NCBI GenBank assembly: GCA_023053545.1
Contig: JAKZAN010000002.1
Span: 10,784,790 to 10,848,789, forward strand
Direction of reading: 5' to 3'
Origin: Lepidurus packardi
Taxonomy: Eukaryota > Arthropoda > Branchiopoda > Notostraca > Triopsidae
Length of the DNA stretch: 64,000 nucleotides
Every line of letters begins with the position of its first letter. Positions within the stretch are counted from its first letter, which is position 1. Of the stretch, positions 37,270-49,246 are shown piece after piece. The notes under the pieces were generated by a model. It saw nothing but the letters and a program-made list of their open reading frames with translations, did no database searches and was not told the origin of the DNA. The position numbers and the translations under genes are program-made.

Positions 37270-38842
37270 CTACTCTTTCAAGAGTTGCCCAGCTCTTTGA
37301 CTCGCTGCAGACACGTGTTGCACATTGGATTCCGCCTTAAATAACCAACGAGTGAATTCAGCAAACATAACTAAGAACATTTGACTCTTTTCTGAATTCA
37401 CAGTAAAATATAAAATGAAGTAAAACTCTGCAGTTCCGTTTTTTCTGCAAAATAAGTGTGAAACAGAACAAAGCCAATCTACCTTGGCATTAATCCGGTC
37501 GACCTGGCGATTCTGATTCTCAATTTCCGAGCCCATGTCGATGGCCATGTTTCGAAGGTTGCCAATCATGGTACTGACTTGCGTCATATTATCTTCCATC
37601 TCGTCTTCACGTTGATCATTGTTGATCCTGCGGAAAACATAGTTAATATATTATTATATTTAGTAATCGATATCTAATCCATTATTCCCTAGTATCATTT
37701 TAACATGCAAAGGTATTCCTCAAGGGAGTGCTCATAGAAAGTGATCCGGAACGGAAGCTTCTCGCACACAGACATAAGTACGTGCCGGGATGGGTGAAGG
37801 ACACCATGACCGACCTCGACGGAAGGGAAGAAGGAGACAGAATGGTGGGGGTTGAATCACTGGAAAGGCTTATTTACTTGGCAATATATCCACCGGCAGG
37901 TCCAACACCATTTCTTTCATCCATGACGCGCTGGGGTTGGTTGTTGACGACTTTGCCATCATCATTGCCTTTCCACGTCCCTTCATCTTCCTTAAATTGG
38001 GAGCCCCTATTACGAAACAGAAAACACGTATTAGCGCCCAAGCCAATTTCATTTCAATGAAAAGAACACAAACCCCCCCGCCCACGAATCATCTCTGCAA
38101 ACCCAGAGAACGGGGCACTTAAAACCTACTGAAAATTCTCTCTCTTTTAGTACCCACAAGAATATATGATTCCCAGTATTATTGTTCCCCAATCCCCTGA
38201 TCAATATTTTGAGTAATCTCGTTCAACCTTTACGCCAAGCGCGTAAACCCACAACAGAAAACATGTCGAATTAACATGCACGACATGCAAGCTTCACCCC
38301 ACGAAAAAGTGTTGGAAAATTTAAAAGCGACAGAAATTAAAACTCACTTATTACATGGAAGAACACACAAGCCACAACATTTCTCCATCCCCGTTAAGTT
38401 TTTCTCCGCTTCTTTCATGTCGCTATTAATTTGGTCCATTCCCTCTTCGATTCGGTCCAACTGCTCTGCAAATTTAAACCGTCAGTCCAATCAAGTTTTG
38501 AAACAAGAACAGAGCAATCTTTTTGGCCTACCTCCTTGATCATCTAGCGCCACCAAGGTTCGAATACCGGCTTCTTTGCTCTAAAAAGGTTATGTTATAA
38601 ATTCCGTTCCTGCGTTCTCTGCTAAATTGACTATTTTTTACCTCTTCGCAAAGAGACAGCATCCGTCTCGTACTCTCCAAAGACTAAAAAAGAAGCACAA
38701 AATGGATTAGCCCGAGAAAAAACTTTACTGATTAGAACAACAAGGCTTCGGTTAACAGGCCCTTTACCTCATCTGTAACTTGATTGGACTTCATCTGAAG
38801 CTCTTGGAGCTCAGATTTCGGAGCGGCAGGTTCAACAGCCAT
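37270..38842 (-). CDS. SNAP25: Synaptosomal-associated protein 25 (t-SNARE)
   Basis: Plasma-membrane Q-SNARE that supplies the Qb and Qc helices to the fusion complex with syntaxin and synaptobrevin during exocytosis. Exons, 5' to 3': 38842-38768, 38683-38642, 38580-38532, 38465-38348, 38006-37878, 37627-37483 and 37335-37270. The frame closes at 207 residues (Drosophila 212). The first SNARE helix runs through [20 protein letters not shown] and [12 protein letters not shown]. The palmitoylation cluster CCGLCVLPC follows. The linker has [21 protein letters not shown]. The second helix has [20 protein letters not shown] and DRINAKAESN. Only one version of each SNARE exon is visible, with no alternative exon-5 pair as in vertebrates. 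Confidence 0.95.
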
Positions 38843-39976
38843 TTTTAGTCCGTTCTTATGTCTCGAGTGAAGTTACACCTGAAAACAAAATACACATAAA
38901 AGGACAAAATTAGTCAATCTTGTTCACTTATACAGGGTGCTACAGTTGCTACGAGACTAGGACGCTACTAGGCAGCCAGGCGCTCAGACTTTCGAGGAGG
39001 AAAGTTACAATGCAAGCTTGGCATCAAAGTGCCTTATGGGGCTCCGTGTCCTGACGAGTATCTCCCTTTTTGCTTACATGAAGCGGTTGTGTAAACTGCT
39101 AATGAAGTGTGTCCCCACGGCAATCGATTTAGGAAGTCAGATGCCCAGTGCAATGGTACTGTTCTTTTTCCTCTCATGTTCCGGAATCTTATATCTGCGT
39201 TTTGCTGCGGAAAAAGCTAAAAGGCATACAGAAGCGGAAAGAGGAAAACGAAGGAGTCGAGAGCCAATCCAGATCGTACTCCCCAGTGACTAACTGATAA
39301 CGCACGAAAAAGAAAAGCTCGCTCTCCATGTCTCCGTGTCCCAATTCACAGCGCAGGTATTCACTGGGCTAGTTTAACGTAATTGTGTAACACGCAGTCT
39401 AATAGGAGAAATATATGGCAATGGAATACGAAACCACATTGTAACTACAGGACAGGTAACAAGATGTAGTTTCAGCATTTATTTTTTTAATCAAAAATAA
39501 AAAAAGAATAGGAGCCCATCCCAACGCAACTACTGCTATAGATCAATGTACTATTTGCTTTTCTGTTATTCTTTTGCTAGGTTAAGACATTGCAGCATCC
39601 CATTCATAGAATTGTAATGCGCGGCGTGTCAAACACAAGTCGAACTGAATGGAGCCAAAGCGATTCTCAGGAAATTTTGCTCGCTCGATTGGGTTATCTC
39701 ATACCCAGGCAAAAACAGATTTTTGAAGATAAAAACGTCACTTTGTACACTTGTGACGGAGCGACCACCCTAACAAAAAGAAAAAGCAACTTTGCATCTT
39801 CCTCACAAATACAGTCTGCATAAAGGAAAGGGTTGAAGTGCGCTACGATGGAATTTAATTAAGTTTGCCATTGTCTTGTGCACCCTTGTAAACGGAATCA
39901 GTCACGGAACCCCTGCAAACCCAGTTCTCCTACTTTTGTTCTTTTGGGTGCGCAACGGGTATCCCTTGATGCTAGT

Positions 39977-40156
39977 CAGGGTTGTATTGCCCTTCTCCGA
40001 AGCAATACGGCATAGTATATCACACTGATGTCGTAGAACAGTACTTAAAACCCGTAAAAACAAGACTTAATTATGTCTCAATCTCAAAAGCATGACTTAA
40101 TCCAGACTTAATTTCACTAGTACAATTTAGCTTAATTAAAAGTCATTTCAACCCTG
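39977..40156. mobile_element. Possible hAT-like MITE
   Basis: A 180-bp segment begins CAGGGTTG and ends CAACCCTG, the terminal wording common in non-autonomous hAT elements. It has ACTTAAT-rich repeats inside (GCATGACTTAATCCAGACTT). No 8-bp target duplication is visible, so either the edges are decayed or the match is chance. Confidence 0.45.
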
Positions 40157-41820
40157 CAGATACGAAATGCTTACCTTGAGACTATCCTGTTGGATTATTT
40201 TGACTCTAAAGGTCGTACACACTGAATGCGTATGGGGATAAGGAGCTAACCAAACAATTTTAACACATAGGAAGACACAAGTTTGTATGCTGACCCCGTA
40301 TGGCTAGCAAAACCGAAAGGCTGCTCTGGTGGGCCGTTATGTTTCGGGACAGCCATACCCAAAAGCTTCCATGGACTGTTCCGTAGCCCAGTTCTCATCT
40401 AACGCTTGCGCTTTACTGATCGAGATCAATAATGCGCGGTACATTCATTCTAGGAGCAAGCGCAAACAGTTAACGAGGCAAAGCTTTAGTGCAAGGGTTT
40501 TCAACAAGGTCTTGTCCGGAGAGGCGAAACACACACCCGGGCCCGAAAAACGACGGAGAATAACCAAACGACCAAGAACGGGAAAAGAGGTGTGGCATGA
40601 ATATCGTTACAAAAGAGGAAAGGGGCATTCCACAGTCCACACAACATTCTTTGCTACCAAAAAAGGGACTCTACGTACAAATTTTTTTTCGTCCCTGTCA
40701 CACATGCCAACATAGAAGATAGGTAAATTTGCAAGTTATTCCTGGGGGATTTTATATGCATGGGTCTAGAGACCTAGACAATCCATTTGGCTTCATCAAA
40801 GCCCTGAATCCGAAAACAAATGATCATATATTCGCTGATACGGACATTTTCCGGAACATAAAATTTACAGCCTCGTGCTATAAGTAGAATACTAGGCTAT
40901 TATGTAATATTCGGAGGTGGAACGGATAGAAATATACCGCTCAGAATAAAAGAAGGTATGCTACGTTTTGTCGATAAACCGGGACACGCAAAGGTCCTTG
41001 GCATAACATATATGCTTATCCATAAAACAGAAACCTAACCCTCGCAGTTTTCTACGTGAAAAAGTATAGCCAACCCTAGTGGTCAGAGTTTAAGTTATGC
41101 AAAACGACAGTAGGCAAAAGCTCAAAATCAATAATACGTAAGAGCGAGTTTGTGTGCTTGTTTGTAACTCTCCTTTTTTCACTAAATGGGGATTTCGGAA
41201 ATGGGAGGTATCCGCAAGCTTGTCGCTTCGCTGTCCATAAAGAAGCCAAACGTGCTCCTTGTTGTCCTGACCAATACTTTTTCCACGAGTATTATGCAGA
41301 GCTATTACTTTACTGAACTATCTAAGGTTGCGGTTCCTTCTTGTTCGCTATAGCGATAAGCAGATTCTGGATTGTGATTAATGTAATTTTCGGTAACGCG
41401 TTTACATTTTCGAATCCTACATTTTTTAACATTATCATGTCGCGATTAGTTTAATGAACTTGCCCGTTTGTTCCCCGGCTTAAGGCCACGGTGTAGTGGA
41501 ACCCCTTATGGCGCTTCAGCATGGCAAATTTTGATTCGAAAAAATTCTCATTCTCTGCGCAATATGATGAAGCTGTAGTGTGACAGTAACGTATGGGATT
41601 TATAAATCTATTTTACCTGCTGATGTTCTTCTTTAATATCGGTTTCACTAATTTTTTCCAGTGTTCAAGTTATGAAAACTTTAAATACATCATTTATCAC
41701 AATCTTAAGCAGCACGTAAAGTAGATTTTGTTAATTGGGAATTTTAAAAGAATAATTTCTCAATTATCCCTTTCAGTTTCTTTTAATTTCTCGTTTTAAA
41801 ATTTATTAAATTACATTGAG

Positions 41821-41878
41821 AAAGGGTATGACATCAGCGCCTTTTCTTCTGACAAAAAATTATCAACTACTTGCACTT
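41821..41878 (+). repeat. Dispersed repeat, copy 1
   Basis: Shares GGGTATGACATCAG(C/T)GCC, a TTTTGACAAAAAA-like core, and ATCAACTACTTGCACT with 55741-55793, in the same orientation and with small indels. Probably a fragment of an interspersed element of unknown type. Confidence 0.7.
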
Positions 41879-42213
41879 TGCGTTTTTACATTTATTTACG
41901 TCGTTAAGATGTCAGACAGAATTACTGACTCATCAGTTCGAAGTCTTTTTCATGCTTAGGCAAAGGAGCTTTTTGAATATTCTGTTTGAAGTATGAGGTT
42001 TTACATGTTAAATAGTTCCAGCAATTTTTCTCCGCCTTGTGCAGTGAAAATTCGAGCTCGACTAGCGGTTCGCTGCTCTATCTTGCTCGGGTGTTCCTCG
42101 ATCGTGACGAGGGAACCCTCGTTTTGGAGCCGTGTTCTGACTTAAGCCGGTTGCAACAACACTAGAGAAGGCCTGATAGTTTTCTTTTGGGCTTGTAGTT
42201 AAATCTTACGGCA

Positions 42214-42973
42214 ATGGCGTTCACATTTGCCGCTACATCATACGTTTTCGCACTAATCATAGATGCATTTTTGATATTCTTCTCTATTTTTCATGTAAGA
42301 GGCTTGTAATGCCCACACCAGGCTCACAACAGAATAACCTAAACCTACCATCAAATCATAATGCGAATTTTTTTTACACTGTATAAGATAACCTTTTTTT
42401 CTCTAGATTATCGCCTTTGACGAACTTAAAACAGATTACAAAAACCCTATTGATCAATGCAACAGTTTAAACCCAGTAAGTAGCATCCTTCTATTGCAAA
42501 ACATGCAATTAGCCGACACCTATTTTTTTTCCTATAGTTAGTTTTACCGGAATATGCGCTGCATATATTTTTCAACGTCCTCTTCGTGTTTTCCGGTGAA
42601 TGGTTTTCTCTGCTGCTAAATGCCCCTCTTATTGCCTACCATGTCCACAGGTGAGTGATGATTGAAAAGGATTAATGTCTGGTTCCTGTGTTGAAATTAT
42701 CATATCACCTATCCAAATATGTACTACAGAAATCAATTTTTTCACAGGTACATGCATAGACCCGTTATGAGCGGCCCCGGGCTTTATGATCCTACAAATA
42801 TAATGAATGCGGATGTGCTGAATAAGTGCCAGAGAGAAGGGTGGATTAAGCTGGCGTTTTACCTTCTCTCGTTCTTCTATTATTTATATGGGTAAATTAT
42901 ATCTAACTCTGAGCATTGGTTTAATTAATTATTTTTCTCTAGAATGATTTATTCCCTGATAGCTTCGACATAA
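42214..42973 (+). CDS. CNIH: Cornichon family ER cargo receptor
   Basis: Small multi-pass ER-Golgi protein. Cornichon proteins load cargo such as TGF-alpha-type ligands, and glutamate receptors in vertebrates, into COPII vesicles. Exons 42214-42294, 42407-42475, 42538-42650, 42748-42891 and 42943-42973 give 145 residues (Drosophila cornichon 144). Motifs: [35 protein letters not shown], the family signature after TM1; [14 protein letters not shown]; and [14 protein letters not shown] with [17 protein letters not shown] near the end. Possible poly(A) signals (AATAAA) lie near 43127 and 43172. Confidence 0.95.
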
Positions 42974-44473
42974 GTGGTTCTGTTTGCTCGTGTGTTTTGT
43001 TTTTATTCCTTTACTGTGTTCCGTGGTCAATCCAGAACAACTTATCCAATACTTAAAACCTCCCAGACAGAACATCATCAGTTTAGTCATAACTTCGTAC
43101 AAGAATGTTTCCAAGTTTACGACCCGAATAAACAGTTTCGTCTCGCTCAATTCTGTTATACCTCAATTAGAATAAAATTTAAAAAATAACATAAAAGTAC
43201 TTAAAAGCCTTTTTTGAAAACTAATTTTTTTAATTCAAAGCCACATGCGCAGTTTATAATAACTTGTCGCAAAAGCTCCCCATATAATTATTAATGGCGA
43301 TTTTACTTAAATACTGCTAGTGGAAACAATAAGTTACTTAGCCCCCGCAACAGTATTACTATTATTTTCCTAGAACTTATTTTGGAAGAATACCAAGACG
43401 ATACCTTCAATTCCAGCAGTGACTTTCGTGCGTGAGTATAGTCATACGGAGAGCTTCCCGTCCAAACGTCACTTTTTTGCTTCAGGGTAGGATTTATATT
43501 TCACAGAAAGGATACTAAGTATCTGGGGCGTTCACTTTGGTGATCAGCCTCCAACTTATATTACCACAGAAATAAATAAGTTTTCTTCGCCTTCTTTCGT
43601 TCGCCCCTTTGGGTTTTACTTCTCGCGTAAGTTTTCGTTGTGGTGGTGTCGTTCGGCCACCAAAAGCTGAACTCACACGAAACACTACTGGCGCCTCAGA
43701 CGACCAGAAAAAACATCGAGAATGAGAAGCCTACATCCGCATTTTCGACTTTCTAATCTGCAACTAATTTATTATATAACTTTAGTAATCTTAATCTTAT
43801 TAATTTATAACATATTATATTTTTAGTGTCACACCAAAGTGCTTTTATACTAAATACTGTTTTATAGAAACAAAAGAGAGAAAATATGAAAAAAACATAC
43901 GAGTATAGTGTCATAAAATAATAAATAAATGATTCAATGACTTCACTTCACTTCTATAAAACCAAATATTCAAGAATATTGAAAAGTGATGCGCCATCTA
44001 AGACAAATTTGATCCTCAATCATCTAGCCTTGTGCCAAGATGCTGTGCAAAAAAAAGAAAATTACATTGCTTTTTTATGCTTCTTGATGCGATAGGTTAC
44101 ATTGATTATTGCAATAATGCACCATGACTACACATTTACGCACCATGGCCTGCCACTTAACATTAAAATTTCAACAACATGGGAACTCCAATTACACGCA
44201 GTCTATATTGCGAACATGAACGCTGCGCGATTCACAAAATGATCTTATAGTAATGAAAATATTCTCCCCAAGGCAATGGATAAAATTGATATCTGGATTA
44301 GAAAGGAACAAACCGACACCGTAATGCTTTGCAGTGCGACTTATTGACAGCCACTTAGAATACTACAAGCAAATGACGCATTAAAAAAATTCTAAAAAAC
44401 ACCCAAAAAGCAACACTCAACAAAGCAATTAACTTTTTAGATTTTGAACCCCGTCAATATCATCCCAATTTCA
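42974..44473. other. Convergent 3' region of cornichon and the RRM gene
   Basis: About 1.5 kb, A/T-rich. It contains the cornichon 3' UTR on the left and the 3' flank of the RRM gene on the right. Short frames overlapping 42929-43189 on both strands are not supported as genes. Confidence 0.4.
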
Positions 44474-46194
44474 TTACATTACTTTACCGGCCCTTCCGGG
44501 CTTTAACCCGCCTTTTTTGGAAAAACGCAAATTCAAAACTGTTCCACGGAATCCGTAATTTTGGAACGTCTGCAAGGCGCGGGTTGCTTCCTGGCTATTA
44601 GTGTAGTTTACGAAAATACAGTTGTGGTCAGGAACCAACTTGCAACTGACAATCGTTCCACATCTACCACGACCGATATTTTATAAATAATTTCAGGGAA
44701 AGGTTTTAAAGTTACTTGGAGAAAAGCTCCGTTATATGCTTTTCTTTGATATGAGGTTTCAGATTGCCAACACAAATGGATTTCAGTTGCTCAGGATTAC
44801 GAGTACTAATAAAAAGATTGTGAGATTTCTGTATGCATCCAGGAGACTTTGCTTACTCGGTCTTGTATTGCGTAGTCGATTTTTCACGATGTTTCTTTTC
44901 TTTCTTAAGGTTTCCTTTGATAAGAGGTTGCAGATTGACAAGACAAAGGGATTTCGGCTTCCCAGGATTAGGAGTGCTAATAAAAAGATTTTGAGATTCC
45001 TATATGCATTCAGGAACCTTTGCTTACGCGGCACTGGCTTGTGCAGCCGCGCTTTGTTCACGGTAGTTCTTGCCAACGCTCTTGACACCTTCCTCTGGTG
45101 TATAGTCCAAAATTAGCTTACAGCCTTTAAAGTCGTACCCCTGTAGTCGTCGGATGGTCTTAGTAGCATCTTCTTCCGTATGGTAGTTTATAAATGCACA
45201 CTTCCCGTCTCGCATAATACGATAATTCTTAATTTTGGCATTTCTATCAATTAGCCGCAAACAAGCAATTAACTAATTAACAAAGTGGAGAAAGTTAAGT
45301 ATTACTCGCAAAATAGTTGAAGCAAATCCAAATCCGTAATCTGTGGCAAAACGTTCCCAACCCAAATAGAGCTCGATGCATTTGACAAATTCTGTTCCGC
45401 GCTACGGCTACCAGACGTGGCTGCTTTGCAATTTGTTTTTAGAATATAACGAATGCTCCATTTGAGTCCACGACACTCGTATCCTTGTAAATTTTCAATA
45501 ATTTTCTGAGCAGCGATTTCTGTCCCGTAAGTCACAAAGGCACACATCTTGGGGCGAATGAAACGGTAATCTTCCATAGCTCCGTACCTACATGGAAAAC
45601 ATACATATACCACTACTCCAAAACTATTTCTATACTGATAATTACACATTAAATAACTGTATAGAATCTTTTAAAAACAAACAAAAGTATTATTACCTCG
45701 ACAAGACGTCAATCAATTCGCGATCACTCGCTTCGGGATGCAAACCGCCGATCCAGAGTCGCTTTAAATCATATGTCGGTCTACATAATACAATTTCAAA
45801 ACCAAAAAATACATACTCAGAATAATGCCTACAATTCCGGAGCCTTAGCTGAAGTCGAAGCGCTAGTAGGTTGCTTCAAGTTATCCGGAGGAAAGTGTGC
45901 AACAGTATCAACTTCAAACTCAACACTCTTAAACTTGAACTTGTTGAATCGCATAACAGCTACCTCAGCCTCTTGTGGCGTGTTATATTCAATAAAGACT
46001 CTCTTTTCAGGCCTCACGAAACGGATTTCCTTTATTGTGCCAGCGCTGGGGACACGAAACCAGAAGTATTGTACATTACGGCACATTTTTTTTATTTGTG
46101 TGTGAATTACTTTGCAAAAAGATCCTTAATTTCGTTATTTCCCACACGAGTATGTACTCCATTAATGCGAATAATACTGTGCTTTGCGCCTGCA

Positions 46195-46239
<45 letters not shown>

Positions 46240-47345
46240 GCTTATTTTCTGTACAAGCCGATAAAAGAAAATACTTCGGTTGAGCTGAGCACGGTTTAGG
46301 CTTGTGCTTGGAGTTACTGTAACGGACTATAAACTTGCATTCTTTGTAGGAGAATCCACCAAGCGTATTAATTGCTTTTGCAGCCTCAGCTTGGCTGGTA
46401 TATTCAATAAATGCATAATTTCCCGGTCGAAGAACGCGCAAGTTGCGAATTTGGCCGCAACTATATGAAGAAGCATTCCATGTAACCTACGATAGTGTCA
46501 AGTCACGAAGTCTTACTTGGAGAAAATATCGCGCAGTTCCTGATCTTTAATATTTGGTAGTACATTTCCCACCCATACCATGTTGCTTGCGCTTACATCT
46601 CGACTAAGAAATAAAGCGTAAAACAAAGTAATAGGGAGGGATCCTTTTACTCATTTTCGCTTGCTGGAATACTAAAAGCTTCACTCGAGTGCGTACTCCG
46701 GGCATCATTGTCGTCGTATCCCATAGATACTGATCCTACCTTACTGCTTAAAAGCCCATCCAAAGCGTCCTAATACGTAACAATCATGACCTATTAAATA
46801 CCAGCCTTAATTTTTCCTCTATGAAACAACTTGGTAGTTGCCGAAAATCCGCATAGCAGCTTCTGACTGATCCTTGCCAAAGCCAACTTCCATCAGCTTG
46901 CTTATCCCAACCATGGACATCTCTTTATTGGCATCGCCGATTTTGGTCGCAGCCTCTAAATCAGCACTTTCGTTCTTTGGAGTATCGCTAGATTTGGCTG
47001 ACGATATCGACTTTCCCTTTGCGGCCTTTGACCGAGGTCTCGATTTACTACGATGTTTCTTTTCTGGTTGGTCAGTTTCTGCCGTAGGCTGTGCAGCGGC
47101 TGCTTGCTGACCTCTTTGCAAAAGATATTCCAAAAATGCTTTATCGATTTCAATCTTCGAGTTGGTGGTCGCTAGACGTATGAAATTAACAGGTATAAGC
47201 AGAGCCTTCGTTCAACCAGTCCGAGTGCAACAATACCTGTTTCGGCAAAGGTCGGTTGGGACCCTTTGCTTTTATCATCATCACTGCTATTGCTGTCAGA
47301 ATCTGAATCGTAAAAACTACTGCTACTACTTGAGGAGTAAGCCAT
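44474..47345 (-). CDS. Protein with UBA-like segment and five tandem RRMs
   Basis: Not recognised as a named gene. Exons, 5' to 3': 47345-47237, 47171-46831, 46769-46651, 46603-46517, 46460-46275, 46194-46111, 46045-45833, 45780-45696, 45587-45306, 45243-45028, 44976-44857, 44805-44716 and 44663-44474. The total is about 706 residues. The N-terminus is Ser/Asp-rich (MAYSSSSSSSFYDSDSDSN), then a basic stretch, then a UBA-like segment (ISKLMEVGFGKDQSEAAMRI, followed by a NYQ-DALDGLL end). Five RRMs follow with RNP2/RNP1-like pairs: VWVGNVLP/NYAFIEYT, IIRINGVH/RVFIEYN, LWIGGLHP/MCAFVTYG, IWVGNVLP/KCAFINYH and ICVGNLKP/NCIFVNYT. The style recalls the FPA/SPEN/RBM15 RRMs, which suggests RNA binding, probably nuclear (inference). 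The exon at 44857-44976 is a duplicated half-RRM that could be skipped in frame. Confidence 0.85.
44716..45027 (-). repeat. Tandem intron-exon duplication in the RRM gene
   Basis: Two consecutive units each hold a 51-bp intron plus the first half of an RRM exon: intron 44977-45027 with exon 44857-44976, and intron 44806-44856 with exon 44716-44805. The two introns match at 45 of 51 bases by hand count. The exons share their first ~65 bases (ACTCCTAATCCTGGGAAGCC against ACTCGTAATCCTGAGCAACT). The second unit completes a normal RRM; the first does not. Confidence 0.85.
46197..46236. repeat. Homopolymer run of 40 A (poly-T in gene sense)
   Basis: Lies in the 80-bp intron 46195-46274 of the RRM gene, directly before the acceptor at 46194, so it serves as an extreme polypyrimidine tract. 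It creates spurious poly-Lys and poly-Phe frames. Length may be affected by sequencing error. Confidence 0.8.
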
Positions 47346-48578
47346 TTCGGACAAGCTTAGGTTCCTAGGCCTGTTCTTTCACCAGCTAAACACACACGCT
47401 TACTTTTCACTTGTAAAACACACAGGCTTGCAATTCGGAAAGATAATAATACCGATTCATGCGAGCCAATCCCCTTTTTGGCTCAAGGTCAACACTCCGG
47501 CGACACGTTGGCTTTTTTGCGCAAACTATAAGTAACCCGCGCAATTCGGACAAGGAATTTGTAGATGACTTTTGCAATGTTCAGATCTATCTAATAGCAA
47601 AATTAACTACATTTAAGCTACCGCTAAAACACGCTGCGTTTAGCGATTCACACATACATACTGGGTTGTCCCCTTATTTCCTTATCCTTATCAACTATTG
47701 AAAGGAAATAGTTAGATTACAAAATTATATATAGTTGACGCTGAAACAAGAGACTAGCTGTCCAAGCTTTCCACTTCGTAAAACCAATAAGCATGCTTTT
47801 TACTGCAGCTTTCTTTTTTAACTTTTCTTCGACCTCAAACACCTTGCTTTCCGTACTTTTAAGTTTTCTCCGATTCAATCTTTCTTGCACCCTTTTTACA
47901 CCACACGACTATGAATGTAACTATAAATTAATTATTTATTTCAAAATTGATTCACGAATTAGCTCTATGAATTTGGCAAGATCTTAATAGATGTTTCATT
48001 ACGTTTTCTTGTTGGAAAGCTTGTACCAAGACAAGTTATACTTACTTTTATGCACATATACTTACACAATTACTTCGCAACTTTCTTTTGATACAACAAT
48101 TATTATGCAATAAGCTTTGTGAAGCTTTACTATAATCAAACGAGGCTATGTATTAATGTATACAAACATAAAGCCTCGTTTCTTTACGTAAGGAACAAAC
48201 TTTCCTTCCGTCCTCACAATTCTTCACGGAACGTGCTTCTTTGCGGTTACTGCATTCAAAGGAAGGATGTTGTTACAGCTGGGGAACTATGTGAAAGCTA
48301 TGAAGACATTAAAGAATGACTGACAATAAAAATCAATGCGACTGCTCGTTCGGATCATCCCATACCTGTACCAAGAAATTGATAACAGTACCGTCCAGCT
48401 GAATTGGGCGATGTCCACTCCACCCCCATCGTTATGATGCGTTTAATTTTATAGTTAGTAGGGAAACTTCACTTCGCTGACCACCACTATAAAAAGCTCT
48501 CCGCAAATCTTAGAAGTGACCATTCCTACTACACATTCCAACCTTATCTCGAAGTCCATTCTAAAGAATCTGAAAATC
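47346..48578. other. Divergent intergenic region RRM gene / cuticle gene
   Basis: About 1.2 kb with no supported gene. The right end (TATAAAAAGC near 48490) looks like a TATA box some 90 bp upstream of the cuticle start codon. Confidence 0.5.
48489..48498 (+). promoter_or_regulatory. Probable TATA box of the cuticle gene
   Basis: TATAAAAAGC lies about 90 bp upstream of the cuticle protein ATG at 48579. Cuticle genes of arthropods commonly have TATA promoters and a very short first coding exon, which fits here. No experimental start site is known. Confidence 0.55.
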
Positions 48579-49246
48579 ATGGCTGCTTTGCAAGTAAAAA
48601 ATCACCAAAATAAATTTTCCGCTGAAAAATTAGTTTCTAAACTATGATTTCTAGATTACAGCGGTGATTTGCGTCATGATAGCAGTCGTTTCGGCCTTTC
48701 CACAGGGCCAAGTAGGCTATCCGCAGCAATACCAACAGCCGGGAAATACTGCCGGAAACGGACCTCGTCAACCGGTAGATTCTATTACAATTTCCGTAAA
48801 AACGAAACTCGAAGCTAAAAATTGTTTCCACAGCAGGAGCCAGGCATGCCTTACAACTTCCAATGGGCAGTTAAAGACGAGCCACACGGAAACGACTACG
48901 GCCATCAAGTACTCCATATAAAAAAAGTCCAACAACGAGTTCTAACTTTCATTTTGAACAAAAATAGGAATCCAGCGATGGTCGAGTTATATCGGGATCC
49001 TACCGCGTGGCTCTTCCTGATGGTCGCATCCAAAACGTCTCCTACCGTGTCGAAGGAGAGAGCGGCTTCGTTGCCAATGTCCAATACGAAGGTCAGCCAC
49101 GCTTTGACCCGCCAGCCCGACCTCAGCAGCCTCAAGCCAATGCCCCAAAACCGCAGAATCTCCAACAAACCCCGCAAAAGCAGTTCCAACAATACCCGGC
49201 TCAAACTCAAACGCAAGCACCCAAATATAATCAAGCAGGACGTTAA
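48579..49246 (+). CDS. Cuticle protein with Rebers-Riddiford chitin-binding domain
   Basis: Secreted structural protein of the arthropod cuticle. Exons 48579-48593, 48655-48795, 48834-48908 and 48968-49246 give about 169 residues. The second exon could instead end at 48774, removing seven codons in frame. A 5-codon first exon splits the signal peptide (MAALQ then ITAVICVMIAVVSAF), as in many cuticle genes. The mature N-terminus is Gln/Pro/Gly-rich. The RR domain has YNFQWAVKDEPHGNDYGHQ, then SSDGRVISGSYRVALPDGR and VSYRVEGESGFVANVQYEG. It binds chitin in known members. The tail is Pro/Gln-rich (PQKQFQQYPAQTQTQAP). This gene is the best single indicator that the DNA is from an arthropod. Confidence 0.93.

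Larger units (their letters stand above)
38843..42213. other. Divergent intergenic region SNAP25 / cornichon
   Basis: About 3.4 kb with no convincing gene. It holds a possible hAT-like MITE at 39977-40156 and one copy of a dispersed repeat at 41821-41878. The largest plus-strand frame (40329-40715, 128 codons) has no family signature. Upstream non-coding exons of SNAP25 and cornichon may lie here. Confidence 0.45.

Noticed and set aside
40329-40715. 128-codon frame in the SNAP25-cornichon spacer
   Set aside because: No family motif, no splice partners and no conserved pattern that I can identify.
46035-46441. Frames with long poly-Lys (plus strand) or poly-Phe (minus strand) stretches
   Set aside because: They come from a 40-base A/T homopolymer in an intron of the RRM gene; the coding exons on either side read in another way.
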